A stretch of 64,000 nt of DNA from Candidatus Babelota bacterium. Lineage in GTDB: Bacteria; Babelota; Babeliae; Babelales; RVW-14. Below the pieces are notes generated by a model. It was not told where the DNA came from and did no database searches. It saw nothing but the letters and a program-made list of their open reading frames with translations. Position 1 is the first letter of the stretch. Each line of letters opens with the position of its first letter. Position numbers and translations under genes: made by a program. Location: positions 16,415 to 80,414 of the forward strand of contig JABCZU010000004.1 in assembly GCA_013289515.1 (NCBI GenBank), in the 5' to 3' direction. This document shows, in pieces, positions 37,702 through 47,413 of the stretch.

Positions 37702-37948
37702 CCCTGTCTCCCCTCGTACGTATCGTAAGTATTTTCCCCACTATCACTCTACGCAATGATGAGCTGCCTACTCAATATATTTTATAAACTGAAATAATTT
37801 TGCGCGGCAATGCGCATTTATTTTTATCATCTGAAAATATTTAGTGGATGGGGAAGAGGGGCAAAAGTTGGATATAGCGTTTTTTAGAATATTTTTTTAT
37901 GATAGGGCTTTACTATTGCATTCCAGATAAGCATAAGGTCCCTTCATC

Positions 37949-38881
37949 ATGATAAAAATAGAAGAACAGATCCCACTAGCCGACAAAAATTGGTTTAGAA
38001 CGGGCGGTCCGGCTCGCTATTATTGCCAACCGACCACAGAGCAGGAATGCATGCAAGCGGTTGCCTTTGCCCAGCAGCACCAACTGCCCATCTTTGTGCT
38101 CGGTGAGGGCGCCAATATTTTGATCAGTGATGAGGGTTTCAATGGTCTGGTAATACGACCAGCGCTGAGTGCCATAAGCATTAACGACCAGCAGGCAACC
38201 GTTACCGCCGGTGCCGGCGTGAGCATTCAGACATTAATTGATACCTGCCTGGATAATGGCCTGAGCGGTCTTGAGGAGTTTAGCGGCATTCCAGGCTCTA
38301 TTGGTGGCGCGGTCTATATCAATATCCACTATTTTCAATTCTTGCTCAGCCAGTTTTTGACCGGCGCCCGTGTTATTGATGTGCATACCGGCCAGATAAT
38401 TGACGTTGATAATGCCTGGTTTTGCTTTGGGTACAATCAGTCGACCTTGTTGGCTAAAAATCATTATCTGATAAGCGCTACGTTTACCCTAAAAAACGTT
38501 ACCGATCTGCAGGCGGCCTATGCCAAGGGGCGACGTGACGAAATTATTCGCCATCGCCAGCAGCGCTACCCACGTTCTAATACGTGCGGCAGCTTTTTCA
38601 GAAACTTTTTGCCATCAGAGATATCGTTCACCGCCAATGGCCAAAAAATTCCATTTGTAGCGTATTATCTTGATAAAATTGGGGTTAAGGGAGCCTTACG
38701 GATTGGTAACGCCTTTGTCTCGCATCAGCATGCCAATATGCTGGTGACACAAGAGCCTGCCTCTACTGCAGATGTCATTGCTTTGGCTCGCAGTATGCAA
38801 GAGCGCGTCCAAGAGCAGTTTGGTATGGTGCCGCAATCTGAGTGCCAATTCATTGGCTTTGCTCAGCATCCGTTGCTATAA
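37949..38881 (+). CDS. murB: UDP-N-acetylmuramate dehydrogenase
   Basis: NWFRTGGPARYYCQP, LGEGANILISDEGFNGLVIR, GLSGLEEFSGIPGSIGGAVYINI, RYPRSNTCGSFF. Confidence 0.9.
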   Translation: MIKIEEQIPLADKNWFRTGGPARYYCQPTTEQECMQAVAFAQQHQLPIFVLGEGANILISDEGFNGLVIRPALSAISINDQQATVTAGAGVSIQTLIDTCLDNGLSGLEEFSGIPGSIGGAVYINIHYFQFLLSQFLTGARVIDVHTGQIIDVDNAWFCFGYNQSTLLAKNHYLISATFTLKNVTDLQAAYAKGRRDEIIRHRQQRYPRSNTCGSFFRNFLPSEISFTANGQKIPFVAYYLDKIGVKGALRIGNAFVSHQHANMLVTQEPASTADVIALARSMQERVQEQFGMVPQSECQFIGFAQHPLL

Positions 38882-38894
38882 AATTCTGTTGCCT

Positions 38895-38993
38895 TGAATT
38901 TTAACGATGCTCCCTGTAAAATAAGTCTGAATTTCGACCATGGATGGATGAAATTATGTCTGAATTTTAACCATGGAGTTACGGATGAAGCGT
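38895..38993 (+). repeat. Three direct units at exact 33-bp spacing upstream of and into the ATPase start
   Basis: TGAATTT begins at 38895, 38928 and 38961; unit 1 degenerate; units 2 and 3 share GTCTGAATTTnnACCATGGA. Confidence 0.65.
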
Positions 38994-40340
38994 TTTGTCG
39001 ATTATTTTTTGCACAACTGGAAAACAAGTCCTCTGCGTAAGCCACTCTTGATTAGGGGGGCGCGGCAGGTTGGTAAAACGTATACCGTACGTGAGTTCGG
39101 CAAATCTTTTACATCGTGTGTTGAATTAAATTTTGAACTCCTCCCAGAGGTTAGAGATATCTTTGAAAAGGATCTTGATCCCAACATTATCATTAGAAAA
39201 ATTTTTGTTTTAACTAAACAAACTATTATTCCAGGGCAAACGCTGCTTTTCCTGGATGAAATTCAGGCAGTACCTAATGCAATCATAGCGCTCCGCTATT
39301 TTTATGAGATGATGCCTGAACTGCATGTTATTGCAGCCGGATCACTGATTGACTTTGCTATTCAAAAGGTAGGGATGCCGGTTGGAAGAGTCGCTTCAAT
39401 GTACATGTATCCATTATCCTTTATTGAATTTTTAGCCGCAATGGGATATTACGGCATCATTGAAGAAATTTTAGAGCACAACGCAAAAACCGAGATTGCT
39501 GACGTCTTTCACCATAAATTTCTTGATTTGGTTGGGCATTATTTGGCAATAGGGGGCATGCCCCAAACCGTTGCTTGTTGGCAGGCGATGCAAGACATAC
39601 ATATGTGTTCAGAGGTACCGCGCACATTGATTAGTACGTATAAACAGGATTTTGAAAAATATGCACAGCGCTATCAAATTGCGTATCTCAATGTACTCTT
39701 TACGCACATCCCTCATCAGCTGGGGAAAAAATTTAAATATAGCGATGTTGAAGGTGATTACAGAAAAAGGGAACTCGCACCATGCCTTGATCTTTTGCTT
39801 ACCGCTAATATTGCTCATAAAGTAATGCGTACAGCGGCCCAAGGGATCCCGTTAGGAGCTCAGGCCGATTTACACATATTTAAAATCTTGCTCATTGATG
39901 TTGCCTTAGCCCAATATGTCCTCGGCTTAAAGACAGGCTCTTGGATGCTCAAGCCCTTGGAGGAATTTGTTAATAAAGGTGAGTTGGTTGAGGCATTTGT
40001 TGGGCAAGAACTTATTGCCTATGGCCATCCTATGCACGAGTCTCAATTATATTATTGGCAGCGAGAGACGCGTGGAGCTGAGGCAGAGGTTGACTATGTT
40101 ATTCAGCAAGAAGCCCAGGTAATACCAATTGAGGTAAAAGGTGGTAAAGGCACGGCCATGAAGAGTATGAAATTATTTTTAGAAAGCCACCCAGCATCAA
40201 CGTACGGCCTTCGTTTTTCTACCAATAACTACTCGCTTTATGAGAATATTCACTCATACCCGCTGTATGCGGTTGCTAACATTATTGCCGCCGCTGATGA
40301 AAGTGTCAAAGCCGCTCTTATGTCGTTGTGTAAACATTAA
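38985..40340 (+). CDS. ATPase of the AAA_14 / DUF4143 type
   Basis: PLLIRGARQVGKTYTVREFGKSF, LLFLDEIQAVPNAIIALRYFYEMMPELHVIAAGSL, YYWQRETRGAEAEVDYVIQ...IPIEVKGGKG. Confidence 0.9.
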   Translation: MKRFVDYFLHNWKTSPLRKPLLIRGARQVGKTYTVREFGKSFTSCVELNFELLPEVRDIFEKDLDPNIIIRKIFVLTKQTIIPGQTLLFLDEIQAVPNAIIALRYFYEMMPELHVIAAGSLIDFAIQKVGMPVGRVASMYMYPLSFIEFLAAMGYYGIIEEILEHNAKTEIADVFHHKFLDLVGHYLAIGGMPQTVACWQAMQDIHMCSEVPRTLISTYKQDFEKYAQRYQIAYLNVLFTHIPHQLGKKFKYSDVEGDYRKRELAPCLDLLLTANIAHKVMRTAAQGIPLGAQADLHIFKILLIDVALAQYVLGLKTGSWMLKPLEEFVNKGELVEAFVGQELIAYGHPMHESQLYYWQRETRGAEAEVDYVIQQEAQVIPIEVKGGKGTAMKSMKLFLESHPASTYGLRFSTNNYSLYENIHSYPLYAVANIIAAADESVKAALMSLCKH

Positions 40341-40358
40341 AATAAAATCCCATTGAAT

Positions 40359-43112
40359 TCAAAACCCTTGGCCAACCCGCACGCGCACCAGGCCGGTAGG
40401 CTGGCAATAGTGCGCAGCTACTTTATTAACCTGCTCTAACGGTATCTGCTGTACTCGTTCAAGGACCTCATCATAGTAGTCAAAACCAAGATCAAGGGCA
40501 TCCAGCGTACACATCATGCGCGCAATCGACATATTTTCTGTCACCATATCGATAAGATCTTTAAGGTACATAATACGCGCCGCGTCAAGCTCTTGTGCCG
40601 TGACGCCTTCCTTGGCCACGCGCTCCAATAATGCCATAACACGCTCCTGGGCAATGGCAAGATTATCGGGATTAACGATCATGCCACAATAATCGAAGCC
40701 TCGCTCCTTGGTAGCATTGGCGGCAAAAAGCCCAAACGCGTTATAGAACAATCCTGTCTGTTCACGCAGTTGGTACATGCGCGAGCCCAGTGAACGGAAG
40801 CAAATCGTATTTAAAAGCTTAAGCGGTACAATATCGCGGTCATAAATGGTCATCGTTGATGGACGTCCAAAAAGCAGGACTACTTGGTCACGCAACATCT
40901 TGTGATCAATCGAAGCTGTTTGGCTTACCCGTGGTGTTGGCACAAAACGCTTCTGCGTACCCTTTTCCCATATTGTTACATGATTTTGTAGATAGTGGGC
41001 CATATACTCGGTGTCAAAATCACCAATAACGGCTATAGTCATATTGATTGGGCATACATAGGTAGCATGCAGCTGCTGCAGATCGGCAAGCGTTAACGCC
41101 TTAACTATTTTAATGGCATCATCAAATGTCCATTCAAATGGGTGATCATGATACAACGTATTTTTCAAAAGCCGCATACCAACATCTTTGGGCGAATCTT
41201 TTAGCTGCGTGTATTGCTCAACATAAATCTGTTTAAGCTTATCCAGCGCCTCTTGTCCAAAACTGGGATTGGTAATGATATGCAAGAACCGCTCAAAAAG
41301 CACCTCAAAATCTTGTCGCAAGCAGCTGAAGCGTGCGCCCTGCGCATCAAAAGCATAGCTTGCGCCGTTAGATTCAAAGAGATCAACATTCTCTTTTTTG
41401 GTGTATTTTTTGCTACCTTCCATGAGCATTTCCATCATGATTTCAAGGCTTATGCCTTCACGGGTATCGCTTAGGCAGTATGAATCCTTGAACTGACAGT
41501 TAAAGGCGATCAATGGCGTATCGTGCCTAGCCGACAGGATAACTTTAAGTGCATTAGGTAATTCTATGATCTTATCAGGCTTTGGAAACTGAAACGATAG
41601 CGGCACCGGGCTTGGGTAGGATGGTGCTGCTTTTGGCTTTTCGATCGGCGTTGTACGCTGATGTCTGGCCAAGATTTTTTTATCAAGATCGTCAGTCAAC
41701 TTTCTAATGTGCTCTTTGAGCGATTTTTTTGCCTCGGGCAGCGGCACAACACACATTGAGTTCATTAAAAATGGGTCAAGGTACTGTGCCATGTACTGCT
41801 TAATATCATCACTGGTAATCACGTAATACTGATTAACCCGCTTGAAAATATTCAGCTCGTCGCCGGTGGCAAAATATGATTGAATCCACTCATGCGTAAA
41901 CTCTTCAAAGTCCTGCATGTGATGAAAAAAGTTTTTGCTCTCCGTCTTGGCGATGCGCTCAAGCTCCTGGCTGGTCACCCCATTTTTGGTGACTGCAGCA
42001 AGTTCCTGTTGCACCAACTGGATACAGCGGTCGCGCATGCCAGGCATCGGCTGAATGAAAATTAAAAAAAGGCCGGCCTCCATAAATTTATACGCGCCAA
42101 CGCTTACCGATGCCGCCACCTTTTCCTGATCGACCAACAAGTGCTGCAACCGCCCTGATTGGCCGGCGCCCAGCAGCAGTTCTATGGCACTGGCAACCAA
42201 TTCGGTACTTGATCTAATGCCAGGAATTGGCCAAAAGAGCCCAATCTTTTCCGCTTGAACGTCTTCATACTGGACCGTATGCGTTGTGATAATGTCAGGA
42301 ATGACGGTTGGGAATGGTTTTTTAATTGACGTGCCATCTGCCTTAATGCCGCCAAAGTGCTCGCGCGCCTCATTCAGCGCCTGCTTCACGTCAACATCGC
42401 CTACGATAAAAAGCGTTGCACGATCGGGGCGATAGTATTTTTTATAGAAACGCTTTAAGCTTTCGGCGTTCAGGTCTAGCAGATCCTCTTTAAAGCCAAT
42501 AGTCGGCGTATGGTAGGGGTGGTACGGCGGGAACATCTGTTCCAGCGCCTTATACAAAATACAACGACCAAAGCTGTCTTTGTTCATCTTGAGCTCTTGC
42601 ACCACCGCCTTAACCTCAGAGGCTAAGTGCTGATCATCAAAGCGGGCATTTTGCATACAATCGGCCAAAATGGCCAAAAATGGCTTCCAGTTATTTTTAT
42701 TGGTCTCAAAGTGGTAACTGGTCACGTCAAGCGATGTATACGCATTAAAGCTTGCACCGTACTTACGCGCCAGCGTGTCAATATCGGTTTCTGAAAATTT
42801 GTCGGTGCCTTTAAAGATCATATGCTCAATCAGGTGCGCAAGCCCGCGCTCACCAGACTCTTCAACGTATGAGCCAACGTCATAGGCTATCTGTACCAGC
42901 ACTTTGGGCAGCGATGCATTCTGAAATACGATCACATGCATGCCATTTGCCAGGACCTCTTTGTAGACACGATCGGTAGGGATAATAAATGATTTTTGTA
43001 CGTGATTCATGGTCAAATGCCTATGTTTAATGTATAAAAAATAACTTGCCGCTGCTGCGCAACCAATAAGCGCCAGTACTGCCACTTTAACCTTTGTGGT
43101 TAACCTTGTCAT
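40359..43112 (-). CDS. M16-family (pitrilysin-like) zinc peptidase, N-terminally membrane-anchored
   Basis: HLIEHMIFKG (HxxEH), downstream AVVQEL; two M16-type halves; TM segment VKVAVLALIGCAAAASYFLYI. Confidence 0.9.
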   Translation of the reverse strand: MTRLTTKVKVAVLALIGCAAAASYFLYIKHRHLTMNHVQKSFIIPTDRVYKEVLANGMHVIVFQNASLPKVLVQIAYDVGSYVEESGERGLAHLIEHMIFKGTDKFSETDIDTLARKYGASFNAYTSLDVTSYHFETNKNNWKPFLAILADCMQNARFDDQHLASEVKAVVQELKMNKDSFGRCILYKALEQMFPPYHPYHTPTIGFKEDLLDLNAESLKRFYKKYYRPDRATLFIVGDVDVKQALNEAREHFGGIKADGTSIKKPFPTVIPDIITTHTVQYEDVQAEKIGLFWPIPGIRSSTELVASAIELLLGAGQSGRLQHLLVDQEKVAASVSVGAYKFMEAGLFLIFIQPMPGMRDRCIQLVQQELAAVTKNGVTSQELERIAKTESKNFFHHMQDFEEFTHEWIQSYFATGDELNIFKRVNQYYVITSDDIKQYMAQYLDPFLMNSMCVVPLPEAKKSLKEHIRKLTDDLDKKILARHQRTTPIEKPKAAPSYPSPVPLSFQFPKPDKIIELPNALKVILSARHDTPLIAFNCQFKDSYCLSDTREGISLEIMMEMLMEGSKKYTKKENVDLFESNGASYAFDAQGARFSCLRQDFEVLFERFLHIITNPSFGQEALDKLKQIYVEQYTQLKDSPKDVGMRLLKNTLYHDHPFEWTFDDAIKIVKALTLADLQQLHATYVCPINMTIAVIGDFDTEYMAHYLQNHVTIWEKGTQKRFVPTPRVSQTASIDHKMLRDQVVLLFGRPSTMTIYDRDIVPLKLLNTICFRSLGSRMYQLREQTGLFYNAFGLFAANATKERGFDYCGMIVNPDNLAIAQERVMALLERVAKEGVTAQELDAARIMYLKDLIDMVTENMSIARMMCTLDALDLGFDYYDEVLERVQQIPLEQVNKVAAHYCQPTGLVRVRVGQGF

Positions 43113-43252
43113 TGCTGCCTCCCTTGTGGGCACGGTGTTTCATGTGCTACTCCCTCAAGTCATCCAGTGTACCCTTTTTGGCCTTGCTTGCCCACCTTTT
43201 TTGTGGGGGCATGTGGGGCCAGAAGGCTAGCTACCTGCCGATGCATGTATAC

Positions 43253-43429
43253 TTATTCCCATCCCTCACAATCAAGATGCCGCCACTCATCTATAGTTTT
43301 ATTTCGCTCGACATCATTATTTGCTTCTTTATACTCCTGCGCAAGTTTACTTTTTTCGTCTGTGGCAATGTTTTTGTTGGGTTCCATTGGGGTTGGAAGA
43401 ATAACCTCAGGTACCTTATTTTGCTTCAT
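43253..43429 (-). CDS. Small hypothetical protein, possibly antitoxin-like
   Basis: Not in ORF track: MKQNKVPEVILPTPMEPNKNIATDEKSKLAQEYKEANNDVERNKTIDEWRHLDCEGWE* (58 aa). Confidence 0.4.
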   Translation of the reverse strand: MKQNKVPEVILPTPMEPNKNIATDEKSKLAQEYKEANNDVERNKTIDEWRHLDCEGWE

Positions 43430-43621
43430 AAATTCCCGTATTTTTTTAGGGCTTTTTTATAAACGGCGCTCGCCCTGAGGAGATTGCGAAGCAATCGTCT
43501 CGAAGGGTCGAATGGTAAAAATGCTAATATCCTACCTTTTTGCTCTGCTACATAGCTTTATGATAGTATCCCAGTCACTCACAATCTTTGTAAAGATGTT
43601 ACAAACGGATCTCAGGAAGCA

Positions 43622-43873
43622 ATGCGGCTCACCTTCAATGAGCAAATGATTCGGGTAGATAGTACAAAACCTAATACAATAATTCACAACCCACAAAAGC
43701 ATCTGCTTAAAGTCAATTTCGATATTGGCCTTTCCAATAGCAACGTAAAAAATTACTTTGCTGACTTTCAGCAAGGTATATATACGACCCTGGGCTGTTC
43801 TTTTACTGCTGCTGCAAGTGCACATCAGCCAAAGGCCTGGGATATCCACGTTGCAACTGGCGTCGCGTTTTAA
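43622..43873 (+). pseudogene. Possible C-terminal remnant of an outer-membrane beta-barrel protein
   Basis: 83 aa, alternating polar/apolar, ends ...AWDIHVATGVAF* with terminal Phe; followed by a terminator. Confidence 0.35.
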
Positions 43874-43905
43874 AGCAGGCGATTATATCCGTGAACTAAA
43901 TCTAT

Positions 43906-43948
43906 AAGCCCCTGTTTCTTGCCAGTAGGCGAGGCCAGGGGCTTTTTT
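43906..43948 (+). terminator. Rho-independent terminator
   Basis: AAGCCCCTG...CAGGGGCTTTTTT. Confidence 0.7.
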
Positions 43949-44030
43949 CATTAGTTGCTTTTCCACCATATACCCTTAAACTATACCAAAGTGATTTTTT
44001 TCTATTGTCCAGCAACCCTTAGGAAGTTCC

Positions 44031-44699
44031 ATGAACCGCATACAAAAGAATGTACTTTCCGTCGGCCTTGTCATGCTAACCCTCACACTAGGCCACGCCC
44101 TGGTGATTAACAGCATCAGCGGTTCAATGCGTTCATTTTTATCAGCCACCAATGTTATTATGCCACTGATAGGTTCATTAATCTCCAGCGTTGCTGGCTG
44201 TTGTGGTATTTTCTCAGTATGGATGATTGCTAAGCTGTGCATGCACGGCGTGCCAATAACCCTTGGCCTACCAACGCTTGCAGCCATGCTATCATGGGCC
44301 ACCAATAACCCAACCACCGGCAGACAGATGATCCTGAGTGGGCTGTTGCATCTTGGTATTCCGCTTGCAAGCATTACGTTGTTTATTATGCATCCAGTAG
44401 GCAGCCAGGCATGGGTGTACAGCATGTATTGGCTTATTCCTATGGCAGCATGGGTCGTTGGTCGTATGCGCAAACAACAATCATTCTTTGCACAGGCACT
44501 CCAAAGCACATTCCTTGCCCACGCGGTAGGCAGTGTGATTTGGCTTTATAGCTTCACATCAACACCAGCGTATTGGATCGCGCTGATACCCGTGGTTGCC
44601 GCTGAACGGCTTATCTTTGCAAGTAGCATGACGATTATCAGCGTGATTGCTGCAGGACTGAATAAACGTCTTTGCACTCGTGATACTTTGGTCATATAA
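44031..44699 (+). CDS. Polytopic membrane protein of unknown function
   Basis: 222 aa with about six hydrophobic segments. Confidence 0.7.
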   Translation: MNRIQKNVLSVGLVMLTLTLGHALVINSISGSMRSFLSATNVIMPLIGSLISSVAGCCGIFSVWMIAKLCMHGVPITLGLPTLAAMLSWATNNPTTGRQMILSGLLHLGIPLASITLFIMHPVGSQAWVYSMYWLIPMAAWVVGRMRKQQSFFAQALQSTFLAHAVGSVIWLYSFTSTPAYWIALIPVVAAERLIFASSMTIISVIAAGLNKRLCTRDTLVI

Positions 44700-44707
44700 A
44701 AATTATT

Positions 44708-44749
44708 AAAAGAAGAAGCCCCCGAGTGCATCTCGGGGGCTTCTTCTTT
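44708..44749. terminator. Strong bidirectional terminator between convergent genes
   Basis: AAAGAAGAAGCCCCCGAGTGCATCTCGGGGGCTTCTTCTTT. Confidence 0.9.
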
Positions 44750-44770
44750 ATCTCAAATTATGTCCGTTTA

Positions 44771-45313
44771 TTAGAACGGTAGATCGTCTTCAAAAGGCGC
44801 TTCGTCCTTAAAATCAATCTCACCAGACATAGCAGGCTTGTCGCTACTTGCCTTAGGGCGAGCCGCTGCCGGTCTTGGCGCAGGGGCTGCTACATGCTCT
44901 GCAGTTGCCGTCGCCGGCACAAATTCATTATTGTCAGTGCCGGTAAATGGCGATGCACCTTCAGCATCGTCAGCCTGTGCCCCAGTACCAAGGAAGGTGA
45001 CACGGTCAGCAACAATAGTATGCTTGCTGCGCTTTGTGCCATCCTGTTCTTGCCAGCTATCAAGCTTCAAGCGACCTTCAACCAGCACAGGGCGACCCTT
45101 TGCTAAATATTGACGACAGCTTTCAGCCTGTGCTCCCCACACGTCAACATCAACAAAGCAGACTTCTTGTACCATGCTGCCTGTTTGCTTATTTTTAAAT
45201 TGACGATTGGAAGCGAGGCCTAAACGACAGACCGCTTGGCCTGATGAAAGTTGTTTGTGCTCAGGATCACGGGTTAGATTACCCATCAAAATCACACGAT
45301 TAAAACTAGCCAT
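44771..45313 (-). CDS. ssb: Single-stranded DNA-binding protein
   Basis: MASFNRVILMGNLTRDPEHKQLSSGQAVCRLGLASNRQFKN...; acidic tail EDDLPF. Confidence 0.95.
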   Translation of the reverse strand: MASFNRVILMGNLTRDPEHKQLSSGQAVCRLGLASNRQFKNKQTGSMVQEVCFVDVDVWGAQAESCRQYLAKGRPVLVEGRLKLDSWQEQDGTKRSKHTIVADRVTFLGTGAQADDAEGASPFTGTDNNEFVPATATAEHVAAPAPRPAAARPKASSDKPAMSGEIDFKDEAPFEDDLPF

Positions 45314-45348
45314 AATGGTATCCTTCTCTAATAAGGTTTAATTGATGC

Positions 45349-45510
45349 GCTCATCCCCTTCGACCCCCTCCATTCGGTCCCTTCGTTAGGACTCAGGGCT
45401 TACGGCCTTCCCTCGACAAGCTCGGGACGAGCGGGATCAATATCCCGACTGCCCTGAGCGAGCTCAGGCGAGTCGAAGGGTCGGGGCGAACGGATATGGG
45501 ACGAGCACTT
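45349..45510. repeat. Composite palindromic repeat upstream of ssb
   Basis: gcgctcatccccttcgaccccctccattcggtcccttcg...ctcgacaagctcgggacgagcggga...gagtcgaagggtcggggcgaac. Confidence 0.7.
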
Positions 45511-45558
45511 TTTTTTATTCATCTTGGTATCATACCACAACCACATCTTTTGGCAAAA

Positions 45559-46641
45559 TTAGCGCGCTATCAACATGTTTTTTAATCGATTAACATTGTG
45601 CATAAACGCAACATACTGCTGATCGGCCCTATGTGTAGACAGGTACAGATCACTGACTGATTGCGCCAACACCTCTGGTGTACAGGCAGATTGGATATGT
45701 TCACGCACAAGCATTGTGCCCAGCAATAAATTTGGTAGCGACATACTGTTAACCTGCACAAGCAGGCGGCCAACTACATAGGTAAGCCACGATGTTTTAA
45801 AGCCTACGATTGTTGGGATGCCGAGCAATGCCAATTCCAATGTGATGGTTCCTGGTTTGCTGAGCGCTACACAGCAGTGCAAAATTTCATTCGATTGCAC
45901 CAGCCTGACCGATTGATAGATTGACTCAAGTCCATGACGCCGCACAACGGCAGCAATCAGCTCCGGTGCAATTGACGGCGCCAGCACCATAACAAAGGTA
46001 ACCTCAGGATGACGCTGCTTTATAAGCTTGGCCGCTTGCAGAAAGATTGGTAACAGCGTACGCATTTCATGCACACGTGATCCCGGCATCAACCCAATTG
46101 TAGTGCTTGGTTGCCCCTTGGCCGGCGCAACATCACGTAGTTGCTCGGCAACTGGGCAACCAACCCAGGTTGCATCAAGCCCACGTGCTTGATACCAGGC
46201 TACTTCATGCGGATAGATCACCAGTACCCGATCACAATCTCGCTGCAGTGCCTTCAGTCGCCACGCCCCCCAGCACCACAGTTGTGGCGGCGATAGGTAG
46301 GTAATGGTGATGGTAGGCTTGAGGCGCTTAAGGCGCTTAATCAAGCGCATGTTAAAGCCTGGAAAATCTACCACGATAACTTCATCAAAATCATGCTCGA
46401 TGATATACCTGCTTACCGACCGCAAAAGGCCAAGCAGGCGACGCAATGCAGGGATGATTTCGATAAGGCCCGAGACATTAAGGCGCTCTAAGCGCTCGTA
46501 AAGAACAATGCCCTGGGCAACAAGAAGATCTCCGCCAATGCCATGGATAATGCAGGACTGATTAAGCAGTTCTCGTTGCACATACCAAGCAGCCAACCGA
46601 TCGCCAGAGAGTTCGCCAGCTAGAATAAAGACTTTTTTCAT
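45559..46641 (-). CDS. lpxB: Lipid-A-disaccharide synthase
   Basis: VFILAGELSGDRLAA, IHGIGGDLL, VDFPGFNMRLIKRLKRL, YLSPPQLWCWGAWR, GLMPGSRVHE. Confidence 0.9.
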   Translation of the reverse strand: MKKVFILAGELSGDRLAAWYVQRELLNQSCIIHGIGGDLLVAQGIVLYERLERLNVSGLIEIIPALRRLLGLLRSVSRYIIEHDFDEVIVVDFPGFNMRLIKRLKRLKPTITITYLSPPQLWCWGAWRLKALQRDCDRVLVIYPHEVAWYQARGLDATWVGCPVAEQLRDVAPAKGQPSTTIGLMPGSRVHEMRTLLPIFLQAAKLIKQRHPEVTFVMVLAPSIAPELIAAVVRRHGLESIYQSVRLVQSNEILHCCVALSKPGTITLELALLGIPTIVGFKTSWLTYVVGRLLVQVNSMSLPNLLLGTMLVREHIQSACTPEVLAQSVSDLYLSTHRADQQYVAFMHNVNRLKNMLIAR

Positions 46642-47357
46642 ACTTGTTTAAGCAAGGCATCATCACGCATCATACCAACCACATGAGCAAGCACATCACG
46701 CTGCAGCGCAAGTGTTTTATTTTCAGATTCAAGCAACGATGTAGCTACACCGCCCTTTTTGGCACCGGTCTTGAGCCGTTGGTGGCACGATTTAAGCTGA
46801 TCAAGCGCGGAAAATAGTTTTTGCTCGGCGGTGGTTATCATGCTCAACGTTGTATCAAGGCAACCCTTTTTTGCCTTTTTAAAGGGCGCATCATTGTCAA
46901 TCAGCTTGCTTACCAGCGCAGAACAGGTCTTTTGCACCTTTGCAACGTCAACCAGCAGTGTGCCAATAATGTCTGTCGCACTGGCACAGGCAGAAAGCAT
47001 ACTAACGGCCACGGTAGTATCAGCGCTTGCAGCCACCTGCTTTTGCATTGATGAAAGTGCGTGTTGGATAAGGCCAAGTTCATTAAGAATAGCGGTTGTT
47101 CCTTCCACGACCTCCTTGGTTGTTGAGCCAATCGATTCCTTAAGCGCATTGGCTGATAATTTTTTCTTCTGTGTTGATGGCTTAATGATAAACGCCAGCT
47201 CGTCTGGCTTTTTAGGCTCAACGGTGGCATCGGCACAGGTGGCTTGGTTTACCATACGAAGCTCTGAGGAGCGAAGTATTTGGCTTGCAAAGATGAGAAT
47301 AATGCATATGCTAAGATTTAAACGCACTGACACATAACGCATAACGGCATTCTCCAA
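46638..47357 (-). CDS. Hypothetical exported protein
   Basis: 239 aa ORF with N-terminal hydrophobic segment; overlaps lpxB start by ATGA. Confidence 0.6.
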   Translation of the reverse strand: MENAVMRYVSVRLNLSICIILIFASQILRSSELRMVNQATCADATVEPKKPDELAFIIKPSTQKKKLSANALKESIGSTTKEVVEGTTAILNELGLIQHALSSMQKQVAASADTTVAVSMLSACASATDIIGTLLVDVAKVQKTCSALVSKLIDNDAPFKKAKKGCLDTTLSMITTAEQKLFSALDQLKSCHQRLKTGAKKGGVATSLLESENKTLALQRDVLAHVVGMMRDDALLKQV

Positions 47358-47390
47358 AAAAAAGCGCCAAGGATGTAATGTCCTTGGCGC
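47356..47390 (-). terminator. Rho-independent terminator (minus strand)
   Basis: GCGCCAAGGA / TCCTTGGCGC stem followed on minus strand by a T-run. Confidence 0.75.
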
Positions 47391-47413
47391 ATCATTTATT
47401 CTATCAATATTTT

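Noticed and set aside
38895-38993. Three 33-bp-spaced units considered as a CRISPR fragment
   Set aside because: No constant repeat/variable spacer architecture; the unit is degenerate and overlaps a start codon
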